DNA from: Collimonas arenae | GTDB taxonomy: Bacteria; Pseudomonadota; Gammaproteobacteria; Burkholderiales; Burkholderiaceae_D | Reading direction: 5' to 3' | Assembly (NCBI RefSeq): GCF_000786695.1 | Contig: NZ_CP009962.1 | Span: 62,001-126,000 of the forward strand | Length of the DNA stretch: 64,000 nt | Shown: positions 7,780 to 16,985 of the stretch, one piece after another | Layout of the letters: the number at the start of each line of letters is the position of its first letter | Position numbering within the stretch: position 1 is the first letter of the stretch | Position numbers and translations under genes: made by a program | The notes under the pieces: generated by a model | Seen by the model: the letters and a program-made list of their open reading frames with translations, nothing else | What the model was told of the DNA's origin: nothing | Database searches by the model: none

Positions 7780-10674
7780 ATGATTTTATGGGGAATTTTA
7801 TGTGGTGGAGTGCTGGGTTGGCTATGGCCGAGCTCGGGATTCGGCGATATCGGCATATTTATCGGCGGCCTACTCGGCTTGGTGGCGGGCTGGGGCTTGC
7901 AATTTGCCATTCGCGGAGAAATCGCGGCCGGCAATGAAAAACTGCGCAAACAGATGCAGGAGTGGTTCAAAGCGCAGGCAGGTGTAAATGGCTCGGCCGC
8001 CGCGACAGATGCCAAGCCGATTGATAAAGCCGCGATGGCTGCCGAGCTTGCGCGCACCATTGTGTCGCCCGTTTCGCCCGCTTTACCAGTTTTACCAGCT
8101 TCGCCGGTGATGCCAGATGCTGCATCCCAATTACAGGCAGCTCCACCACGCCAACCGGCTCCGATACCGGCCAAGCGTGAAATCGTCCCCGCCAAGCCTA
8201 ACGTCGTTGAGCTGGCCATCGGCGCGGCAAAGAATTGGCTCCTCGGCGGCAACACCATTGTCCGCGTCGGCCTGGTGATCCTGTTTATCGGCTTGTCCTT
8301 CCTGGCCAGTTACGCGGCGTCAGCCGGTTTGTTTCCGGTGGAATTTCGCCTGGCGGTGGTGGCTGCCGCCGGCATTGCATTGCTGGCGGTGGGTTTTGGC
8401 AAGCGCCAGGCCAAGCCGGCGTTTGCGCTGGCGCTACAAGGCGGCGGCGTGGCGGTGATCTACCTGACGGTGTTTGCTGCTTTCCGCTTGTTTGACCTGA
8501 TCGCGCCCTTGCCTGCCTTCGGCTTGATGATCGTGGTGTGCGCGCTAAGTTGTGCGCTGGCGCTGCTGCAGGATTCGCGCGGCCTGGCGGTGGCGGCTTT
8601 TGCCGGCGGCTTTGCGGTGCCGCTGCTGCTTTCCACCGGTGGCGGCAGTAGCGTTGGCCTGTTCAGCTATTACACGCTGCTGAACCTGGCGATTCTGTTC
8701 ATTGCCTACAAACGTTCGTGGCGAGTCCTGAACATCGTCGGATTTGTCGCCACTTTCGGCGTCGCTACGACCTGGGGTGTGCTGAAGTATGATCCGGCGC
8801 TGTATCTCAGTTCGCAACTGTTCCTGATTATCTTCGTGCTGATCTATGTGACGGCGGCGATCCTGTATGCCCGTAATACGCCTACCAAACTGGGCAACGC
8901 GGTCGATAGCACCTTGATGTTCGGTACCGCGCTGATTGGCTTTGGCTTGCAAGTCGGACTGGTCAGCCAATTCAAGCTGGGCACGGCGTTTTCGGCGCTG
9001 GGCTTCGCCGCCTTGTATCTGGTGCTGGCAACTGTGCTGATGCGGCGTGGCCGGCAAAATTATCGGCTGATGATTGAGTCCATGCTGGTCATCGGCATCG
9101 GCTTTGTGACATTGGCGGTGCCGCTGGCGCTGGATGCGCGCTGGACCTCGGCGGTGTGGGCGTTGGAAGGCGCCGGCGCGTTCTGGGTCGGCATGCGGCA
9201 GGCGCGATGGATGCCGCGCGCTTTCGGCTTGTTGCTGCAAGTAGTGGCAGGTTGCGCTTTCCTGGGCGGGATCGATGCCAATGTATCGACGTGGCCCTTG
9301 GCTAACCCCATGTTCATCGGCGCCATGTTGATTGCGTTGCCCGCACTGGCGATTGCCTGGTGGCTGCGCAGCGTGTTGCCGCATAGCGATTCGACCTGGG
9401 CCAAGGCCTATGCAAAAGTCGAAGCGCTGCTGGGCCAGCCGGTCTATCTGTATGGTTTCCTGTTCTGGTACCTGGCCTGGATCCTGGAAGCGTGGCGCGC
9501 CGTACCGGGTAGCGAAGCCGGCATGGCGGCTTCGCCGGTGTTTGCAGCCGGTACGCAACAAATGCTGACCATGTTTGCATTGGTGGCGAGCGCCTGGCTG
9601 TCATCGCTGCTGGGCCGCAAGACCGGCTGGGCGATCACCGGCTGGCCAGGCCGCCTTACCCTGTTGCCGCTGGCACTGGTTTTCATTGCGCAGGAATGGT
9701 CCGATGAGCGCGTGCTCTATACGCCGGCCTGGGCCATATGGCTGCTGGCGCTGGGCCTGCATTTCTGGATGCTTTACAAGAACGATACCGCGCCTGCGGC
9801 GAGTACAGGCATGCTCCGCCTTAACCGCGCCATGCACGTCGGCAGTGTCTGGTTGCTGACGCTGTTGCTGGCAGATTGCCTGTGGTTCGGGATCGACCGC
9901 GCCGGTCTGTGGCAAACCTCGTGGGCTGGCGTGGTATTGCTGGTCAGCGCCATCACAGTGTTGCTGCTGTTATCGGTCTGGGCCGGCAAGGCTAACCGGA
10001 TGACGGCCTTATCGGCATTCAGCTGGCCGCGCAATCCGCATGCCGTCGCGTATTACTGGCATGCGGCGTTGCCGCTGGTGCTGCTGGTGTTTGCCGGCGC
10101 TCTGGCGATGGCTTTGTTCTCGTCCGGACATACTGAGCCGCTGCCGTATATTCCTTTGCTCAATCCTACCGATCTGACGCTGGCGCTTGCCCTCGGCGCT
10201 CTGCTGTTCTGGCGTCGCGCGGTGACGGCGGCGCAACCGCTGCCGGTTGCCGCCGGCTGGGTGCCGCGCAAGCAGACTTTGCTGACGCTGGCGGCGCTCG
10301 CCTTCGTGGCCATTAATACGGTCTGGCTGCGCATCGTCCACCATTTCTTTGGCGTCAGCTGGGATGCTTCGGCCTTATTCGACAGTTTTGTGGTGCAAAC
10401 CGGCTTTGCCATCTTGTGGACCTTGCTGGCGCTTAGCCTGATGTTGCTGGCGCACCGCCGCGTGCAGCGTGGTTTATGGTTGACCGGCGCCGGCTTGCTG
10501 GGGCTGGTGGTGGTGAAATTGCTGTTGGTCGATTTGTCGAATGCAGGAGGCGCCGAGCGCATCGTCACCTTTATCGCTGTCGGCATCCTGATGCTGGTGG
10601 TTGGTTATTTTGCCCCTTTGCCGCCGAAAGCCGCCGTGGCGAATCCTGATCCTGTGGAGAAAACACAAGCATGA
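7780..10674 (+). CDS. DUF2339 domain-containing polytopic membrane protein
   Basis: About 964 aa. It starts with a Gly/Trp-rich hydrophobic hairpin (WGILCGGVLGWLWPSSG), then a short charged region and a Pro/Ala-rich linker (about residues 90-145). More than 20 membrane segments follow, beginning with NTIVRVGLVILFIGLSFLAS. That layout is characteristic of the uncharacterised DUF2339 family. ATG 7780 is chosen because it places the hydrophobic hairpin at the N terminus; upstream in-frame starts add a polar stretch unlike the family. Its stop overlaps the start of the DUF3999 gene by 4 bases, so the two are coupled. The molecular function is unknown; an envelope role is likely. A Pho box lies upstream. 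Confidence 0.85.
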   Translation: MILWGILCGGVLGWLWPSSGFGDIGIFIGGLLGLVAGWGLQFAIRGEIAAGNEKLRKQMQEWFKAQAGVNGSAAATDAKPIDKAAMAAELARTIVSPVSPALPVLPASPVMPDAASQLQAAPPRQPAPIPAKREIVPAKPNVVELAIGAAKNWLLGGNTIVRVGLVILFIGLSFLASYAASAGLFPVEFRLAVVAAAGIALLAVGFGKRQAKPAFALALQGGGVAVIYLTVFAAFRLFDLIAPLPAFGLMIVVCALSCALALLQDSRGLAVAAFAGGFAVPLLLSTGGGSSVGLFSYYTLLNLAILFIAYKRSWRVLNIVGFVATFGVATTWGVLKYDPALYLSSQLFLIIFVLIYVTAAILYARNTPTKLGNAVDSTLMFGTALIGFGLQVGLVSQFKLGTAFSALGFAALYLVLATVLMRRGRQNYRLMIESMLVIGIGFVTLAVPLALDARWTSAVWALEGAGAFWVGMRQARWMPRAFGLLLQVVAGCAFLGGIDANVSTWPLANPMFIGAMLIALPALAIAWWLRSVLPHSDSTWAKAYAKVEALLGQPVYLYGFLFWYLAWILEAWRAVPGSEAGMAASPVFAAGTQQMLTMFALVASAWLSSLLGRKTGWAITGWPGRLTLLPLALVFIAQEWSDERVLYTPAWAIWLLALGLHFWMLYKNDTAPAASTGMLRLNRAMHVGSVWLLTLLLADCLWFGIDRAGLWQTSWAGVVLLVSAITVLLLLSVWAGKANRMTALSAFSWPRNPHAVAYYWHAALPLVLLVFAGALAMALFSSGHTEPLPYIPLLNPTDLTLALALGALLFWRRAVTAAQPLPVAAGWVPRKQTLLTLAALAFVAINTVWLRIVHHFFGVSWDASALFDSFVVQTGFAILWTLLALSLMLLAHRRVQRGLWLTGAGLLGLVVVKLLLVDLSNAGGAERIVTFIAVGILMLVVGYFAPLPPKAAVANPDPVEKTQA

Positions 10675-12077
10675 AACATTTTCCTGGTTTGAACTGGCTG
10701 CGTGCCGCAGCCGTTGCCTGCGTGCTGGCGGCGCCGCTCGCGGCATGGCCGGCAAGCGATTCGAATACCCCGCAATCTTACGCATTGCAGCTGCCGGTAC
10801 AGTTCAACAGCGGTGCGCCGTTGCAGCGGCTGGTGTTGCCGGCGCAGGTGCTGGTGAGCCTGCAAACCGGCGGCATGAGCGATTTGCGGATTTTCAATGG
10901 ACAAGGCCAGCCTTTGTCTATGGCGATGTCAGATAGCGCCAGCCTGCGACAAACTGAAAATCAAAAAATCGTCGTGCAGTCGTCGCCAATTATAGGAACG
11001 CCGGACGTCAAAGATCTCTCCGCTTCGTCGCTACGGATCGAAGACCAGCAAGGCAAGCGAGTGGTGCAAATCGACGGCGGCGCGAGCGGTGGCGCCCAGT
11101 CAAAAACAGTCCTGGGCGCATTGCTGGATACCCGCGCCATCACCGATGCGGTGGTGGGAATGGTGCTGGATGTGGATTTACCTGATGCGCAGCCGATTAC
11201 CTTTACGCTGCAAATGAGCAAGGACTTGAAAGACTGGCGACCGTTGGCGGAAACCGTTCTTTATCGGGCCGAAGCCACGGCAGATCATCTTGGCGCCGGT
11301 CACATAGCGTTGCAGTTCGCCGAGATGAAGGATCACTACGTGCGCGTCACCTGGACCGACAGCGCCGGGCATACAGCGCCGGTGCTGATGCGTAGCGCCA
11401 CCCTCACGACCGCGCGTGGCGTCAGCAACTTGCCAAGAGTCAGCGCCGCCCTGGCCAGGCCGGTGCTGATCAATCCCTATGAACTGCGTTTTTCACTGCC
11501 CTTTGCCACTCCCGTGGCGGCGCTGGACATCAAACCGGCAGGCGACAACGTATTGATACCGGTGCGTGTGCTGGGCCGCAACGATCCCGGCCAGCCATGG
11601 GCTGTACTGGCTGCCAGCGTTATCTACCATTTGCAGACCGCGGGTAAAGTGCAAGACAGCGCGGCGATCGAATTGCCGCCCACCGCATTCCGTCAGATCA
11701 AGATCGAAGCCGACAAGAAAACCCCCGGTTTCAGCGCGCTGCCGGCAATCGCTCTGGAATTTGAACCCGCGCAGATTGTGGCGCTGGTGAACGGCCAGCC
11801 GCCGTTCACGCTGGCGGCAGGTCTTGCCAATGCCGCCAGCCCGTACCTGCCGATGCAAAGCCTGATGCCTGGTTATCAGGCTGCGCAGGAAAACAGTTTG
11901 CCGCTGGCGACTATCGACAGTTCGCCTGCTGCAGTGCAGGCAACTGCCAGCCGCGATGGCATGCCGACGCGTACGCTGATACTTTGGGGGGTGCTTCTGG
12001 TGGCCGCTCTGGCGCTGGGCGCGATGGCGTGGGTGCTGCTCAAGCAAAACAACAAGGCAGCCGCCGAAGACCAATGA
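10671..12077 (+). CDS. DUF3999 domain-containing envelope protein
   Basis: 468 aa. An N-terminal signal peptide (LRAAAVACVLAAPLAAWPASD) is followed by a large periplasmic, beta-rich region with repeated sugar-binding-like or Ig-like strands. A single C-terminal membrane anchor follows (LILWGVLLVAALALGAMAWVLL) with a short cytoplasmic tail. DUF3999 genes are commonly found directly after DUF2339 genes, as here (ATGA overlap), which supports a two-component membrane complex with a periplasmic domain. No enzymatic motif is visible. Confidence 0.82.
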   Translation: MKHFPGLNWLRAAAVACVLAAPLAAWPASDSNTPQSYALQLPVQFNSGAPLQRLVLPAQVLVSLQTGGMSDLRIFNGQGQPLSMAMSDSASLRQTENQKIVVQSSPIIGTPDVKDLSASSLRIEDQQGKRVVQIDGGASGGAQSKTVLGALLDTRAITDAVVGMVLDVDLPDAQPITFTLQMSKDLKDWRPLAETVLYRAEATADHLGAGHIALQFAEMKDHYVRVTWTDSAGHTAPVLMRSATLTTARGVSNLPRVSAALARPVLINPYELRFSLPFATPVAALDIKPAGDNVLIPVRVLGRNDPGQPWAVLAASVIYHLQTAGKVQDSAAIELPPTAFRQIKIEADKKTPGFSALPAIALEFEPAQIVALVNGQPPFTLAAGLANAASPYLPMQSLMPGYQAAQENSLPLATIDSSPAAVQATASRDGMPTRTLILWGVLLVAALALGAMAWVLLKQNNKAAAEDQ

Positions 12078-12087
12078 TCTTCGGCGG
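12061..12087. terminator. Bidirectional hairpin between DUF3999 and CPBP genes
   Basis: A perfect 10-base stem (CCGCCGAAGA / TCTTCGGCGG) with a 7-base loop that contains the DUF3999 stop codon. No long T-run follows. It lies between convergent genes. Confidence 0.6.
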
Positions 12088-12113
12088 TATCTTGGCGGCC
12101 TGTTTCGCCTGTT

Positions 12114-12995
12114 TCAATTGAGATGGGGATAGGTGAAGCCGATAAAGTGCACCGCATTGACGGCGAAATGGACGATGATCGGCGCTTCGATGCGCTGTGT
12201 CGCGAAGTAGGCATAGGCATAACCAAAGCCGGCAATCGTCGCCAGCAATACGTAAGTGCCGCCGCCGGCCGCATGTACCGCGCCAAACAAGAGAGCGGAG
12301 CAGATCAGCGCCGCCAGGTGTCCGTAACGAAAGCGCGCCAGCGACGACGCCAGGCGGTCTTGCAATATGCCGCGGAAAAATGCCTCTTCCGCCACCACCG
12401 TGAAAAACAGATTGGTGACCAGGAACAGCGCAGTGGCCTGGCTCAGTTTGACATCCGGTTTGATATAGCCGATCAAGGTTGCGGCGCCGAGCACTGCAAG
12501 CACCGTCACAATTCCCACCGGCCAGGTTCTTTTCAATACCGCGCGCCATTCAGCGACGGTGTCCGCCCGCTTGCACAGGAAGGCTAGCAAAATCAGGCCG
12601 GCTGCGCCTTTGTCGAAATTGGCGTATTGGGTGAACGCAATGGCGTCGGCAGACAGTTTCAGGTTCGAAATGACGATCGGGTTGTTGAATCCGGGAAGGC
12701 GATGCATGGCCATCGCTAGTGCCACGATGGCGGCGATGGTCAACAAAATGCAGGATAAGACTTTCCGCTTGGCCTTGGATGCAACATAGGCAATGACGCA
12801 AAAAATCCCGAGTTCCGCGACCGCCAAGAGGTTCAGCACGCCTGCGGCAAGGCCGCACCCGGCCGCGGCAATGAAAAATCCCATCCACGGCGGCACAGCG
12901 AGCCGGTCATTGATGCGAACGGGATGCAGCCAGACCGCGCAAATGGCGGCAGCAAGCAGGGTAAAGGCAAGGAAACTCAGTTCAGATAAAGGCAT
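12114..12995 (-). CDS. CPBP family intramembrane metalloprotease (CAAX protease/Abi)
   Basis: 293 aa with about eight hydrophobic segments. The three CPBP motifs are present near the C terminus: VVAEEAFFRG (Glu-Glu-x3-Arg), FGAVHAAGG (His) and HFAVNAVHF (His-x3-Asn). In this family they form the intramembrane metal site. Bacterial members cleave membrane substrates or act in bacteriocin self-immunity; nothing nearby identifies the target. It stands alone, convergent with DUF3999 and followed at its 5' side by a VOC gene on the same strand. Confidence 0.85.
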   Translation of the reverse strand: MPLSELSFLAFTLLAAAICAVWLHPVRINDRLAVPPWMGFFIAAAGCGLAAGVLNLLAVAELGIFCVIAYVASKAKRKVLSCILLTIAAIVALAMAMHRLPGFNNPIVISNLKLSADAIAFTQYANFDKGAAGLILLAFLCKRADTVAEWRAVLKRTWPVGIVTVLAVLGAATLIGYIKPDVKLSQATALFLVTNLFFTVVAEEAFFRGILQDRLASSLARFRYGHLAALICSALLFGAVHAAGGGTYVLLATIAGFGYAYAYFATQRIEAPIIVHFAVNAVHFIGFTYPHLN

Positions 12996-13022
12996 GTGGC
13001 GGCGTAGTGTTGTGCTTGGTTT

Positions 13023-13433
13023 TTAGCGGCCATCCGGCGGTCCTTTCAGTTCAACCACGGTACCTTCCGGGTCAGTAATATAGATGGACGGTCCTTCTCC
13101 TTCGGCGCCATTCCTGGAGGCCAGCGGCCCGGCATCAACCTGGTTTGCTTGCAGATGAGAGCGAATCGCAGCTTCATCGAAGGGTTCGACCCGAAAGCAG
13201 AAGTGGTCGAGATTACGCCCTTCTTTTCCCGGAGCGGCGCCGCCGGCGCTGCCGAGCTTGCCGTCGACCGGCACCAGGTCGAGCAGGGAATTGCCGGCCC
13301 GCAGTTGCACCAGGCCGATCGCCTCCTGCCGGCGCTCCACGGTGCAACCGAGCACGTTGCAATAGAAATGCAGCATCTTGTCGAGGTTGACCACGCGCAA
13401 TACCAGATGGTCGATTTCACGAATATGTATCAT
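13023..13433 (-). CDS. VOC family protein (glyoxalase/dioxygenase fold)
   Basis: About 136 aa, a single VOC module of two beta-alpha-beta-beta-beta units. Candidate metal ligands: the His of IREIDHLVLRV near the N terminus, NLDHFCFRV in the middle, and a late Glu in DPEGTVVELKGP. The order resembles small dioxygenase or lyase VOC proteins rather than glyoxalase I. ATG 13433 (MIHIREID) is preferred over an in-frame TTG 15 bases earlier. The substrate is unknown. It lies 27 bases before the CPBP gene on the same strand, so the two may be cotranscribed. Confidence 0.8.
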   Translation of the reverse strand: MIHIREIDHLVLRVVNLDKMLHFYCNVLGCTVERRQEAIGLVQLRAGNSLLDLVPVDGKLGSAGGAAPGKEGRNLDHFCFRVEPFDEAAIRSHLQANQVDAGPLASRNGAEGEGPSIYITDPEGTVVELKGPPDGR

Positions 13434-13475
13434 CTTGGGGCCGCTCAAAAAAAACCCATTGTAAATCGATGCGTG

Positions 13476-13946
13476 CTATTGCGTCCTGCGCGACACCACG
13501 AGTTTGGCCACGAACAGCTGCACAATGTCGCCGTGCTGGTTACGCGTCTCGCTGCGCAGTTTCACCATGCCGCGATCCGGCCGCGAGCGCGACGGCGTAA
13601 TTTCCAGCACTTCGCTCTCGACATGCAGGATATCGCTGGCGCGGGTCGGCATCGGCCAGCTCAGCTCACCACCCGAACCGATGATGCCGCCTTGCAGCAG
13701 CACGCCGCTGGTCACCAGCAGGCGCATGGTGATGGCTGCCGTATGCCAGCCGCTGGCGGCCAGCCCGCCAAACAAGGTGTTTTTGGCGGCAGCGTCGCTC
13801 AGATGGAATGGCTGCGGATCAAATTGCTGCGCAAACGCCAGGATTTGCTGTTCGTCCATCGCATGCTCGCCACTGGTGAAGCGTTGGCCGACTGCGAGGT
13901 CGTCCAGATACAACGCGGACTTTGGAGAAGGGGTATGTTCGCTCAT
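13476..13946 (-). CDS. MaoC family dehydratase (hot-dog fold)
   Basis: 156 aa. The hydratase signature is visible: the catalytic region FAQQFDPQPFHLSDAAA (Asp and His) followed by GLAASGWHTAAITMRL. The N-terminal DDLAVGQRFTSGEH is the usual first strand and loop. MaoC-like proteins hydrate or dehydrate enoyl-CoA thioesters, often in beta-oxidation or side-chain degradation. The next gene downstream on the same strand is the VOC protein (43 bases). No acyl-CoA genes are adjacent. Confidence 0.85.
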   Translation of the reverse strand: MSEHTPSPKSALYLDDLAVGQRFTSGEHAMDEQQILAFAQQFDPQPFHLSDAAAKNTLFGGLAASGWHTAAITMRLLVTSGVLLQGGIIGSGGELSWPMPTRASDILHVESEVLEITPSRSRPDRGMVKLRSETRNQHGDIVQLFVAKLVVSRRTQ

Positions 13947-14338
13947 TACAGTTTCCTAAGGGGTAATCAAACTTGACGGCAAGGCTTGATGATAAGACCT
14001 GACGCAATCGGCTGCCAGGCGCGCAAAAAACCATGCCGAAGAAACATCGCTTGAATGTGTGCTACCGTACAGTGTCAATCTTGCACTGCGCCTACAGTGA
14101 ACCTACGATCGCGGATAAAGACGCAGCCTCGTCTCGACCGCTGCGACGCGGTTGCCATTCTGGCGGATGGTTGTCGTTCATGGATGCCTTATCCGATCAG
14201 GGATATTGTCCGGAACTGGAAGAATTGACGATGGCTCGACATTGTCAATTTGTACATGCATCTTGATTGCGATATATAATTTATAGCGTTGTCCGATTGT
14301 CATCCTGCTTGTCATCCACCTTTCCGTTGGAGAAAAAA
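13947..14338. other. Intergenic region, no gene seen
   Basis: Divergent gap between the MaoC gene and the YSC84 lipoprotein gene. It must hold both promoters. Short ORFs here lack ribosome-binding sites and coding character, and no clear operator or repeat was found. Confidence 0.6.
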
Positions 14339-14929
14339 ATGCAAAAAAAATCATCATTCCCAAGTAAAAGTCTTGCAGCTATCGCCGTCGCCCTGGCCAG
14401 CATTACCTTCGCCGGTTGCACCACCACCATGCCGGGCAAGGATGCCAGTTCCCAAACCAGCCGCAATGACGTCAACGCAGGCGTGGACGCTACCTTGTCG
14501 AAACTGTACCAGACTGCGCCTGCATCACGTGACCTGGTGGCGCGCGCCAAGGGCGTCCTGGTATTCCCGGCAGTGCTGCAAGCCAGTTTTGTGATCGGCG
14601 CTGAATACGGCAAGGGCGCATTGCGCGTCGGTGGCCGCAATGCGGGCTATTACAGCACTACCGCAGGGTCGGTCGGCTTCCAGGCTGGTGCGCAATCGAA
14701 AGCCATCATATTGTTATTCATGACCCAGGACGCTCTGGATAAATTCCGCAACAGCAATGGCTGGACGGTCGGCGCCGACGCCACCGTGGCGCTGGCGAAT
14801 ATCGGCGCCAACGGCAACATCGATACCAACACCGCGCAACAGCCGATTATTGGCTTCGTGACCACCAATGGCGGCCTGATTGCCGGCGTTTCCCTGCAAG
14901 GCGCCAAGATCGCCAAGATCGAACTGTAA
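14339..14929 (+). CDS. YSC84-domain lipoprotein (lipid-binding SYLF family)
   Basis: 196 aa. The N terminus is a lipoprotein signal: a Lys-rich start, the hydrophobic stretch SLAAIAVALASITFAGC, and a lipobox Cys at about residue 26. The rest matches the YSC84/SYLF domain, with ARAKGVLVFPAV, GAEYGKGALRV and a Gly-rich C-terminal half (FVTTNGGLIAGVSLQGAKI). ATG 14339 is chosen because GGAG lies just upstream and it gives a clean signal; the open frame extends further up without support. These proteins bind membrane lipids and are often stress-induced in betaproteobacteria. It appears monocistronic. Confidence 0.85.
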   Translation: MQKKSSFPSKSLAAIAVALASITFAGCTTTMPGKDASSQTSRNDVNAGVDATLSKLYQTAPASRDLVARAKGVLVFPAVLQASFVIGAEYGKGALRVGGRNAGYYSTTAGSVGFQAGAQSKAIILLFMTQDALDKFRNSNGWTVGADATVALANIGANGNIDTNTAQQPIIGFVTTNGGLIAGVSLQGAKIAKIEL

Positions 14930-14970
14930 TCAAGGCAATCTCAACGTAGCAGCGAATCGTTCTGCTATCG

Positions 14971-15000
14971 ATACGGCATCTTAGGATGCCGTATTTTTTT
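14971..15000 (+). terminator. Intrinsic terminator of the YSC84 gene
   Basis: A perfect 10-base stem ATACGGCATC / GATGCCGTAT with loop TTAG, followed by seven T residues. It lies 42 bases after the stop codon and faces the end of the AI-2E family gene. Confidence 0.9.
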
Positions 15001-15044
15001 GTCGGTCATCCGGCATCCACTATCTGGCGCTTCAGTTTGTCGCT

Positions 15045-16265
15045 TTAATCGCTCAGCAGCTCAGCCACCGCATGTAAACCATCGACCCGTTTGGCGATGA
15101 CCTTGACGATGACGATGATCGGAATCCCCAGCAATAAACCCCACACCCCCCATAGCCAACCCCAGAACAGCAGCACGATAAATACCGCCGCCGCATTCAT
15201 CTTGGCGATGCGGCCGGTCATCCAGGTGGTGACGAAGGTGCCGACCAGGGTGGCGATGACCAGCGTCGAGGCGGCCACCAGCAGCATCATGTAGAACGAA
15301 TCGAATTGCATGAAGGCGGTGATGCCGGTCGCCACGGCGATCAGCAGCGGTCCGAAGTACGGAATGATGTGTAGAAAGCCGCCAGCCAGGGCCCAGGCAC
15401 CGGCGTTTTCCAGCCCGATCCAGCGGAACACGATCCACATCATGACCGCCAGCAGTGCATTGGTCACCAGCAGCATGAACATGTAACTTTGGATTGAGGT
15501 ATTGATTTCGAGCAGGATGCTGACGGCGATTTTCTTGCTGGAGAGCGATGGCCCGGTCAGTTTCACCAGCTTGCGCTTGAATGTATCGCCGGACAGCAAA
15601 AGGAAAAATACCAGGAAGGTCACCATGGCCGCCTGGCCGATGAAAATCATGGCGCCCATCGAGCCGGTCCAGATCCATTCGCTTAACTGGAAGGGAGCGG
15701 CCGCGACTACCGCTGGCGGCTGCCGTTTGGAGTCCGGTTTTACGCCGGTCGCCTGGCCGGCGGCGTTTTCGATCTCGCTGGCCGCAGCTTGCATTTTCTG
15801 GATCGTGCTGGCTTGTCCGCCTTGGTTTTTTGCGTTGACGATGGCGCGCGACAGCTGATGCGCGGCAGCAGGCAAGCGCTCCATGATGGACTGGAATTCG
15901 CCGCGCAAGGAATAGCCGACCTGGCCCAGACCCAGCACCAGGGCGGCCATCACCAGGCAGGTGCCGAACACGCGCGGCACACGGATGCGTTCCAGCCAGA
16001 CCACCAGCGGATTCAATGTATAGGCGATAAAAATCCCGAACACCAGCGGGATCAGGAATTTCTGCGCCCATTGGAGAGCGAACACCAAGGCCAGCACGGT
16101 CAGGATCCGCAGGCACACGCTGCGCACATGGGTCGGGCCGTGAGGGGAAAACGGCGCCAAAGGGCCGGTTATCGGCGTTTCTGCCGACAATTGTTCTACC
16201 GGCGCCGGATCCTGTTTTGGGTCGTCATTCGCGGCAACTGCGGCGATTGCATCTGTACTCATCAT
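15045..16265 (-). CDS. AI-2E family transporter (PF01594 permease)
   Basis: 406 aa. About 45 polar N-terminal residues (DDPKQDPAPVEQ) precede two membrane helices (ILTVLALVFALQWAQKFLIPLVFGIFIAYTLNP in part). A cytoplasmic or periplasmic linker (about residues 110-185) then leads to the C-terminal helices, with the hallmark GGFLHIIPYFGPL and the final block WGWLWGVWGLLLGIPIIVIVK. The family is named for autoinducer-2 export, but many members move other substrates or ions, so the name is not a function here. It is flanked by unrelated genes and is probably transcribed alone. Confidence 0.88.
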   Translation of the reverse strand: MMSTDAIAAVAANDDPKQDPAPVEQLSAETPITGPLAPFSPHGPTHVRSVCLRILTVLALVFALQWAQKFLIPLVFGIFIAYTLNPLVVWLERIRVPRVFGTCLVMAALVLGLGQVGYSLRGEFQSIMERLPAAAHQLSRAIVNAKNQGGQASTIQKMQAAASEIENAAGQATGVKPDSKRQPPAVVAAAPFQLSEWIWTGSMGAMIFIGQAAMVTFLVFFLLLSGDTFKRKLVKLTGPSLSSKKIAVSILLEINTSIQSYMFMLLVTNALLAVMMWIVFRWIGLENAGAWALAGGFLHIIPYFGPLLIAVATGITAFMQFDSFYMMLLVAASTLVIATLVGTFVTTWMTGRIAKMNAAAVFIVLLFWGWLWGVWGLLLGIPIIVIVKVIAKRVDGLHAVAELLSD

Positions 16266-16602
16266 CTGTGCTCATCGGTTTCGTTGGCAAGGTTGGTTGC
16301 GCACTATTTAGGCCAATCTGATAGGCGCAGCATATACAGGCTGAAACGGCATCTCGGTACGTCACCGCACAAAGCCCGTATGGTTTTTCCAGGAAGATTG
16401 TGCGCCAGATTGCGACCAAGGCGGACTTTTATTCGGGTTTGTCGGCAAGACAATGCTCAAAAAGACAAGCACATTCCCATATCTTCCAAGCAATTCCTCT
16501 GGCCGCCGAAAAGGCGTATTCTGGAAGACTAACGTGGAACGGAATCGGCTTTGCCGACCCGCTCTGCGATCATTCTTGCACAACCTGTCCGGAGTCTTTC
16601 GC
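16266..16602. other. Intergenic region, no gene seen
   Basis: Divergent gap between the AI-2E family gene and the DOPA dioxygenase-like gene. ORFs opening here are upstream extensions or shadows. No repeat or operator was recognised; GGAG at 16591 is the ribosome-binding site of the next gene. Confidence 0.55.
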
Positions 16603-16971
16603 ATGACCGTATCGCCCGAGCCGCGCATCACCAGCTATCACGCCCATATCTATTACGACGCCGCTACCATGCCGCAAGCAATCGCCTTGTGCGAAGAAGC
16701 TGCGCGCCGGTTTAGCCTGACTATGGGCCGCGCTCATCAGAAACCGGTGGGACCGCATCCTGACTGGAGTTGCCAGCTGGCGTTTGAGCCGGAGATATTC
16801 GGCGAGCTGGTTCCCTGGCTAGCGATGAACCGGGCAGGCCTGGTTATTTTTACCCATCCGCTGACCGGGGACGATTTGGCAGATCATCGCGACCATGCAA
16901 TCTGGATGGGTGCGGTGCGGCCTTTGAAATTATCGATCTTCATGAATGACTCAGAGGCATTGAGTGAATAA
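16603..16971 (+). CDS. DOPA 4,5-dioxygenase family protein
   Basis: 122 aa, the usual size of the small DOPA 4,5-dioxygenase family. Family blocks are visible: YHAHIYYD near the N terminus, GPHPDWSCQLAF in the middle (His likely in the metal site), and LVIFTHPLTGDDLADHRDHAIWMG toward the end. Plant and fungal relatives cleave L-DOPA for betalain-type pigments; bacterial members are mostly uncharacterised catechol-type dioxygenases. ATG 16603 has GGAG 8 bases upstream. It is followed after 14 bases by a secreted beta-helix protein, so the pair is probably an operon. Confidence 0.8.
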   Translation: MTVSPEPRITSYHAHIYYDAATMPQAIALCEEAARRFSLTMGRAHQKPVGPHPDWSCQLAFEPEIFGELVPWLAMNRAGLVIFTHPLTGDDLADHRDHAIWMGAVRPLKLSIFMNDSEALSE

Positions 16972-16985
16972 GAGGGGAGATTGTC